This document shows, piece after piece, positions 58,721 to 64,000 of a stretch of DNA of 64,000 nucleotides (position 1 is its first letter; the number at the start of each line of letters is the position of its first letter). The DNA is taken from the NCBI RefSeq assembly GCF_003480435.1, contig NZ_QUJB01000003.1, positions 1 to 64,000 of the forward strand. The letters are read 5' to 3'. A model generated the notes under the pieces. It did no database searches. It was not told the DNA's origin and saw only the letters and a program-made list of their open reading frames with translations. The position numbers and the translations under genes are program-made. This DNA comes from Clostridium sp. AM30-24. Its GTDB lineage: Bacteria; Bacillota; Clostridia; Lachnospirales; Lachnospiraceae.

Positions 58721-59393
58721 TTTTTTAAATGCAATCATCCCAAATGTCATGTCGAAGCCGGATGAACTTCTTGAAAGCTTTGGACAGACGATCTACATGG
58801 TGATCGTATCAGGAGCAATCTCCATGGTATTCGGACTTTTCTTCGGAATTGTCCTCACGGCGACCGCTCCGAAGGGTGTTTTAAAAAACAAGGTTGTTTT
58901 CAATATTTTAGACAAGCTGGTAAATATTTTCCGTTCGATTCCGTTTGTGATCCTTCTGACAGCTCTGATCCCGCTGACCCGTATGGTAGTGGGAACCGCC
59001 ATCGGCACGAAGGGCGCGATCTTACCTTTGATCTTCGGTACCGTCCCGTTTTTCACGAGACAGATCGAGAGTGCGCTCGCTGAAGTGGATTACGGACTGA
59101 TCGAGGCGGCGGAAAGCATGGGGAACAGTCCCTGGGAGATCATTTTCCGGGTATATCTGAAGGAGAGTGTACCGGGAATCGTCCGCGCGATGCAGATCAC
59201 GTTCATCAGTCTGGTAGGCCTTACCGCGATGGCAGGTGCTGTCGGCGGCGGCGGACTCGGAGACTTCGCGATCCGTTACGGTCATTCCAGAGGACAGACA
59301 GACGTCACATATGTGACTGTGATCATCATTCTGATTATGGTAAGCCTCATTCAGAGTACAGGTTCTTATGTTATTAAAAAGACGACCCATTAA
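58713..59393 (+). CDS. metI: Methionine ABC transporter permease MetI
   Basis: A 226-residue permease with five to six membrane helices. IYMVIVSGAISMVFGLFFGI, FRSIPFVILLTALIPLTRMVVG, and the cytoplasmic coupling loop (EAAESMGNSPWEIIFRVYLKES) typical of MetI. ATG 58713 follows GGAGGTGA. It overlaps metN, so they are made together. A weakly structured 180-base gap separates it from metQ. Confidence 0.94.
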   Translation: MADFLNAIIPNVMSKPDELLESFGQTIYMVIVSGAISMVFGLFFGIVLTATAPKGVLKNKVVFNILDKLVNIFRSIPFVILLTALIPLTRMVVGTAIGTKGAILPLIFGTVPFFTRQIESALAEVDYGLIEAAESMGNSPWEIIFRVYLKESVPGIVRAMQITFISLVGLTAMAGAVGGGGLGDFAIRYGHSRGQTDVTYVTVIIILIMVSLIQSTGSYVIKKTTH

Positions 59394-59503
59394 GAGGGTA
59401 TCCCCTTGTTGGGCGGTCGGTATGTTTCAATACCGGTCATAAGAAACGATCATATAGCTTGAAGCGACGCGGAAATTTTCTGAGCCGTATCAATAGAATG
59501 GAA

Positions 59504-59533
59504 CTGTCCGGTCCGTACAGCGAATGCGGACAG
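59504..59533 (+). other. Hairpin between metI and metQ
   Basis: CTGTCCG (59504-59510) and CGGACAG (59527-59533) form a 7-bp stem with no T run, 40 bases before metQ. It may stabilise the metQ part of the mRNA, since binding proteins are usually made in excess. Confidence 0.35.
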
Positions 59534-59572
59534 AACCGGGCAGCGACAAATCAGTTTAGGAGGAGACATATT

Positions 59573-60460
59573 ATGAAGAAAAGAATTTTAGCACTTGGTA
59601 CTGCAGCAGTTTTAGCATTATCCTTAACTGCATGCGGAAGCAGCCAGAAGGCAGAGACAACAGCAGCGGCAGCAGACACAACAGCAGCAGGTTCCGCGGC
59701 AGCAGATACGACAGCAGCATCCGGCGAGAAGACGGTGATCAAACTTGGTGTTGTCGGTGAGAACAATGAGCAGTGGCAGCCGGTTATCGAGAAGCTTGCT
59801 GAGGAGAATATTGATCTGGAACTTGTAAAGTTCGCGGATTATCCGCTTCCGAACCGCGCATTAAATGACGGCGAGATCGATTTGAACTCTTTCCAGCACA
59901 TCGCATATTTTGAGGATGACTGCAAGAACAACGGATATGACCTCTCCATCATCGGCGAGACCATCATCGCTCCGTTGGGACTTTACTCCAACAAGATCAA
60001 GGACGTTTCCGAGATCAAGGACGGCGATATCATCGCGATCCCGAACGACGCTACAAACGGCGGTCGTGCGTTAAAGCTTTTAGAGTCTGCAGGTCTCATC
60101 AAGGTTGATCCAGAGGCTGGTTATACACCGACGAAGAAAGACATCACAGAGAACCCGTTAAACCTTGACATTAAAGAGGTTGAGGCAGCAAACACAGCAA
60201 GCCTTCTTCCGGACGTCGCAGCAGCAGTCATCAACGGCGGCCATGCGGTTGACAACGGTTTAAACCCGGAGAAAGATTCGATCTTCCTTGAGAGTGTTGA
60301 AGAGGGAAGCGACAACCCGTATGTAAACATCATCGTTGCGAGAACAGCGGACAAGGACAATGAGCTTTACAAGAAAGTTGTAGATTATTTCCGCACACCG
60401 GAAGTTGCGAAAGTGATCGAGGAGACTTACAAGGGCGCTTACATTCCAACGTGGGAGTAA
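59573..60460 (+). CDS. metQ: Methionine-binding lipoprotein MetQ
   Basis: A 295-residue NlpA-type solute-binding lipoprotein. Signal peptide MKKRILALGTAAVLALSLTA with lipobox LTA-C (Cys near residue 21), a Thr/Ala-rich linker with the short repeat ADTTAA, then KLGVVGENNEQWQPVIEKLA, ALNDGEIDLNSFQHIAYFED, IAIPNDATNGGRALKLLE. ATG 59573 has AGGAGG 10 bases upstream; a longer frame from 59459 would hide the signal peptide. It presents methionine to MetNI. Confidence 0.95.
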   Translation: MKKRILALGTAAVLALSLTACGSSQKAETTAAAADTTAAGSAAADTTAASGEKTVIKLGVVGENNEQWQPVIEKLAEENIDLELVKFADYPLPNRALNDGEIDLNSFQHIAYFEDDCKNNGYDLSIIGETIIAPLGLYSNKIKDVSEIKDGDIIAIPNDATNGGRALKLLESAGLIKVDPEAGYTPTKKDITENPLNLDIKEVEAANTASLLPDVAAAVINGGHAVDNGLNPEKDSIFLESVEEGSDNPYVNIIVARTADKDNELYKKVVDYFRTPEVAKVIEETYKGAYIPTWE

Positions 60461-60489
60461 TTTTTAGAATCTAAATAGTGCGAATGGCC

Positions 60490-60536
60490 AAAGAGGCAGG
60501 ATATCCCATTTACGTGTGGGTTTCCTGCCTCTTTTA
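60490..60536 (+). terminator. Intrinsic terminator of the met operon
   Basis: AAAGAGGCAGGA (60490-60501) pairs with TCCTGCCTCTTT (60523-60534), then TATG. A CCCA/TGGG inner pairing extends the stem. Confidence 0.9.
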
Positions 60537-60718
60537 TGTGAATTCACAAAATTTTACTGTGAAAGAGACAACGATTTTCCTGTGACAGCAACGCCATGGA
60601 ACTGCTTGCTTTTTCTCTTGAAATCCCGTATGATTTACATAGATATTACATTTTAATGGTAAATTTTACATAAAAAATGAGATAAAACAGAAATAACAGT
60701 CAGAAAGGGGCAATGTGG

Positions 60719-62089
60719 ATGTCGAGACCTCAAGGTGGACGAAAAACAAACATTGATATGACGGAGGGAGTGATCTGGAAACAGCTGGTTCTGTTTGCGA
60801 TCCCGCTGATCATGGGAAACGTATTCCAACAGCTCTACAATACCGTGGACAGCATCGTGGTGGGAAATTATCTCGGAACGTCGTCTCTGGCGGCTGTGGG
60901 AGCTACCACGGCGATCTGCAATACGCTGGTGAATTTCTTTAACGGAATCTCCATCGGAGCCGGCGTGGTGATCAGTACGAGTTTTGGCGCGAAAAACCAC
61001 GAGAAACTTCACGAGGCGGTGGAGACGATGATCCTCTTCGCTGTGATCGTCGGATGTTTTGTTTCTCTGATCTCCATCGGGGTCGTACCGGTGATGTTAA
61101 AGTGGATGTCCACGCCGGATGATGTAGTCGGACCGGCGGGGGAGTATTTAAAGATCTACTTTGCAGGAGTTCCGGTACTGTTCCTCTACAATGTGGGAAG
61201 TGCGATCTTAAGGGCGGTGGGGGATACGAGACGTCCGCTCCTGTTCCTGATCATCAGCAGCTGCTTAAATATTGTTCTGGATATCCTTTTTGTGGCGGTA
61301 TTCCACTGGGGGATCAGCGGTGTGGCGATCGCCACGGTGATGGCGGAGACAGTTTCCGCGTTCCTGGCCTGCATGACGCTCACAAGAACAGATGGCGCCC
61401 ATAAACTTGTCTTAAGAGATTTACATATCAATAAAACATGTCTCGGTGAGATCTTCCGGATCGGACTTCCGGCCGGTGTCCAGCAGGGACTCACAGCGTT
61501 TTCCAATGCTCTGGTACAGGCATATATCAACGGTCTTGGTTCCTCTGTCATTATGGCGGGCTGGAGCTGCCACTCGAAGATCGACCATTTCGCGATCCTG
61601 CCGGCCCAGAGCATGGGCCAGGCGGCGACCACCTTCGTGGGACAGAACCTCGGCGCGAAGAATGTAAAGCGTGCCAGAAAAGGCGTTCGACAGGCGGTGT
61701 TCATGGGTGTTGGTGCGCTGATCTGTACCTCGATTGTCATGGCACTCTCCGCGAGATCTCTGGTATCCCTTTTTAACAGGGATCCGTCGGTTCTGCATTA
61801 CGGAACTCTGTTTATTCTGATGACCGTGCCGTTCCGCTTCTGCAGCTCCTTCAACCAGATCCTGGCGGGTTCCTTAAGGGGATCCGGGGACGCGAAGGGA
61901 CCGATGTGCATCATGCTCTTCAGCTTCGTTGTTTGCCGACAGATCTATCTTTTCTTTGTTACAAAGATCGCCTTCAACGAGTACACCGTAGGTCTCGGCT
62001 ACCCGGTTGGGTGGATCGTGTGCGCGGTTATCTCCTACTTTTACTATAAGAAAAGCAGATGGGAAGAGCAGGTGGAGAAAGAAGCATAA
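60719..62089 (+). CDS. MATE-family efflux transporter
   Basis: A 456-residue multidrug/toxin extrusion protein with 12 helices in two repeats. LVLFAIPLIMGNVFQQLYNTVDSIVVGNYLG is the family opening; ISIGAGVVISTSFGAKNHEKLHEAVET and AILPAQSMGQAATTFVGQNLGAKNVKRARKG are the paired repeat motifs. It exports cationic or other compounds against Na+ or H+; substrate unknown. ATG 60719 has AAAGGGG 8 bases upstream, ATG 60713 is too close. A single-gene unit. Confidence 0.94.
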   Translation: MSRPQGGRKTNIDMTEGVIWKQLVLFAIPLIMGNVFQQLYNTVDSIVVGNYLGTSSLAAVGATTAICNTLVNFFNGISIGAGVVISTSFGAKNHEKLHEAVETMILFAVIVGCFVSLISIGVVPVMLKWMSTPDDVVGPAGEYLKIYFAGVPVLFLYNVGSAILRAVGDTRRPLLFLIISSCLNIVLDILFVAVFHWGISGVAIATVMAETVSAFLACMTLTRTDGAHKLVLRDLHINKTCLGEIFRIGLPAGVQQGLTAFSNALVQAYINGLGSSVIMAGWSCHSKIDHFAILPAQSMGQAATTFVGQNLGAKNVKRARKGVRQAVFMGVGALICTSIVMALSARSLVSLFNRDPSVLHYGTLFILMTVPFRFCSSFNQILAGSLRGSGDAKGPMCIMLFSFVVCRQIYLFFVTKIAFNEYTVGLGYPVGWIVCAVISYFYYKKSRWEEQVEKEA

Positions 62090-62103
62090 AATGAATAAAG
62101 ATG

Positions 62104-62158
62104 TCCGCTGCCTGGTTCAACATGAACGGAATGTCATGGAAAACGGCAGCGGATTTTT
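62104..62158 (+). terminator. Intrinsic terminator after the MATE gene
   Basis: TCCGCTGCC (62104-62112) pairs with GGCAGCGGA (62145-62153), then TTTTTG. Confidence 0.85.
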
Positions 62159-62319
62159 GATTTTGTGTTCGTTGCGCTGATGGGAGATATGTGTTATACT
62201 TAACTGCGTATGTCGTTTTATATGAATACGATATGGTGTTATATCAGGCGGATTTGATGTGACATGACACTGACAAGAGAAAAGAGGCAGGCAGTCGGAC
62301 TGACAGAACGCGGCTGCGC

Positions 62320-63051
62320 ATGACAGAAATGTTTGGACTTGGAACGATCATAAACGTCGTTGCGATCATCGTTGGCGGCGTGATGGGATTATTATTTGGA
62401 AAGAAGCTCACGGAGCGGTACCAGAGCAATCTGATGATGGCATCGGCGCTCTGTGTGCTGTTTATCGGGGTATCGGGATGCATGGAGCAGATGTTAAAGC
62501 TCACGGAGAGTGGGCTTTCCTCCTCGGGATCCATGATGATGATCGTCTGCTTTGCGGTGGGCGCGCTCATCGGCGAGTGGATCGATCTCGATACGAAGAT
62601 GGAGCAGTTCGGCGAGTGGTTAAAGGAAAAGACGAAGAGCGAGGGAGATAATTCCTTCGTGGACGCGTTTGTGACAGCATCCCTGACGGTCTGTATCGGA
62701 GCTATGGCAGTTGTAGGTTCCATCAAGGACGGAATTTACGGGGATTACTCGATCTTAGCCGCAAAGGCAGTTCTGGACATGATCATCGTCGCGATCATGA
62801 CGGCATCCATGGGAAAGGGATGTATCTTTTCGGCGATCCCGGTGGGAATGTTCCAGGGAGTGATGACACTGCTGGCGAAGCTCATTGAGCCGTTTCTCAC
62901 GGATGAGGGACTGGCGGACATGTCCTTAACAGGATCCATTTTAATTTTCTGCGTTGGTGTAAATCTGATCTGGGGAAAGAAGGTCAAGGTGGCAAACCTG
63001 CTTCCGGCGATCTTTCTCGCGGCGGTGTGGCCGTATTTTCCCTGGGCTTAA
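62320..63051 (+). CDS. DUF554 membrane protein
   Basis: A 243-residue protein with about six membrane helices: GLGTIINVVAIIVGGVMGLLFG at the start, CFAVGALIGEWIDLD, FVDAFVTASLTVCIGAMAVVGSIKDG, and a C-terminal LPAIFLAAVWPYFPW. The pattern fits DUF554 (YdfK/YqgA), a putative transporter family of unknown substrate. No strong ribosome site precedes ATG 62320, and ATG 62329 is an alternative. Confidence 0.88.
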   Translation: MTEMFGLGTIINVVAIIVGGVMGLLFGKKLTERYQSNLMMASALCVLFIGVSGCMEQMLKLTESGLSSSGSMMMIVCFAVGALIGEWIDLDTKMEQFGEWLKEKTKSEGDNSFVDAFVTASLTVCIGAMAVVGSIKDGIYGDYSILAAKAVLDMIIVAIMTASMGKGCIFSAIPVGMFQGVMTLLAKLIEPFLTDEGLADMSLTGSILIFCVGVNLIWGKKVKVANLLPAIFLAAVWPYFPWA

Positions 63052-63187
63052 ATAAAAAAGTAAATGCCGGTAAATACAGAGTCTGTATTTGCGGTTGAAA
63101 GATAAAAGAGTAGTTGTAAAAATAACTGCGGTGTACAAAAAGTATGCGGCTGTGAAGCTGTTACAGTGATAGAAACAGGAGGATTTT

Positions 63188-64000
63188 ATGATATTATCCT
63201 GCAGCAATATCTGCAAATCATTCGGAAGCGACGATATTATCAAGAACGCTTCCTTTCATATTGAAGACCATGAAAAGGCGGCGATCGTAGGCATCAACGG
63301 CGCGGGAAAATCGACGCTTTTAAAAATAATCGTAGGTGAACTGCAGCCTGATTCCGGTGAGGTGGTGCTGGGAAGCGGAAAGACGTTGGGCTACCTGGCA
63401 CAGAACCAGGATCTTTTAAGCCACAGGACCATTTACGAGGAGATGCTTGACGCAAAAAAATCTGTCATCGCCATGGAAAATCGTCTGAGGGATCTGGAAA
63501 ATTCCATGAAGACGGCATCCGGGGAAGAGCTGGAGACCATGATGAATCAGTACAGCCGTTTAAGCCATGAGTTTGAACTCATTAACGGCTATGCCTGGAA
63601 GAGTGAGATTGTAGGTGTCTTAAAGGGGCTTGGATTTACGGAGGAGGAGTTCTCCAAGCAGATCTCCACGCTTTCTGGCGGACAAAAGACACGAGTTTCT
63701 CTGGGCAAGCTTCTTCTCACAAACCCGGATATCATTCTTCTCGATGAGCCGACGAACCATCTTGATATGTCATCCATCGCATGGCTGGAGACTTATCTCT
63801 TAAACTACCGCGGTGCCGTTCTCATCGTTGCCCATGACCGGTATTTTCTTGATAAGATCGTATCGAAGGTCATCGAGCTGGATAATGGGCATGCTGTGGT
63901 CTACTCCGGAAATTATACGGCCTACAGCGAAAAGAGAGCGCAGATGCGCGCGATCCAGATGAAGGCGTACTTAAACCAGCAGCAGGAGATCAAGCACCAG
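63188..64000 (+). CDS. ABC-F family ATPase (partial, runs off the window)
   Basis: The first 271 codons of an ABC-F protein; the frame is open at base 64000. Walker A GINGAGKSTLLKI near residue 38, LSGGQKTRVSLGKLLL, Walker B DIILLDEPTNHLDMSS, the switch VAHDRYF, and the start of the helical inter-domain linker (YSEKRAQMRAIQMKAYLNQQ). It is not the same subtype as the gene at 40072. The opening ILSCSNICKSFGSDDIIKN resembles YdiF/Uup-like groups. AGGAGG lies 6 bases before ATG 63188. Confidence 0.9.
   Translation, partial: MILSCSNICKSFGSDDIIKNASFHIEDHEKAAIVGINGAGKSTLLKIIVGELQPDSGEVVLGSGKTLGYLAQNQDLLSHRTIYEEMLDAKKSVIAMENRLRDLENSMKTASGEELETMMNQYSRLSHEFELINGYAWKSEIVGVLKGLGFTEEEFSKQISTLSGGQKTRVSLGKLLLTNPDIILLDEPTNHLDMSSIAWLETYLLNYRGAVLIVAHDRYFLDKIVSKVIELDNGHAVVYSGNYTAYSEKRAQMRAIQMKAYLNQQQEIKHQ

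Noticed and set aside
63060..63100. Terminator after the DUF554 gene
   Set aside because: A TAAATACA/TGTATTT hairpin exists near 63068-63091, but no T run follows, so it was not listed as a terminator.

Overview
The window looks like the chromosome of a spore-forming Lachnospiraceae-type clostridium (Clostridia, near the Lachnoclostridium/Hungatella/Enterocloster group). This rests on the neighbour set cmk-ispH-rpsA, an alpha/beta-type small acid-soluble spore protein, a GerA-family germination protein, NBP35-type Mrp, NfeD/SPFH, strong AGGAGG ribosome sites and balanced base composition. No 16S gene is present, so the assignment is inference from gene content.

Layout. 1-5623: backbone with the end of an IlvD-type dehydratase, pcrA, a toxin-like micro-ORF on the minus strand, an acidic membrane protein and rlmD. 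The rlmD reading frame is cut by an in-frame TAG before its usual C-terminal tail. 5624-about 20000: an accessory island, a patchwork of integrative-element cargo. It holds a DUF6061 protein, a BlaI/BlaR1-like repressor/sensor pair with twin operators, a CD1845-family membrane protein, an AbiE toxin-antitoxin pair, a broken second rlmD 3' end, a frameshifted element gene, a sigma factor / small membrane protein / PrsW module, and a 1545-residue S-layer-type surface protein. An XRE regulator and a ParB remnant close it. No integrase, relaxase or reverse transcriptase lies in the window.

20026-64000: backbone housekeeping in short operons. In order: TraX-like protein; S9 peptidase between two copies of a palindromic repeat; yebC; NhaC antiporter; tRNA-Pro; two-domain PPK2 with a BaiN-type flavoprotein; cmk-ispH-rpsA; lipoprotein and SASP; three cobalamin genes (cbiG, a tandem CobU fusion, cobD); guaB behind a leader terminator; AEC transporter; ABC-F protein; GerA-type protein; nadE-trmH-nfeD-SPFH-patatin; birA-mutY-lipid kinase; rpoD; queH; MBL hydrolase; HPr with a MITE in its leader; mrp; metNIQ; MATE; DUF554; and the start of a second ABC-F gene.

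Most notable signal. The surface protein at 14658-19295 has two 846-bp tandem domains that are nearly identical except for one 96-bp block each (15858-15953 and 16704-16799). There, 27 bases differ, 24 of them at codon positions 1 and 2, and transversions outnumber transitions 18 to 9. That is the footprint of diversity-generating retroelement (DGR) mutagenesis, with the reverse transcriptase and template presumably elsewhere. The adjacent sigma/PrsW module may control this adhesin. The second strong signal is the pair of rlmD tails bordering 5624-11223, which marks rlmD as an integration target.
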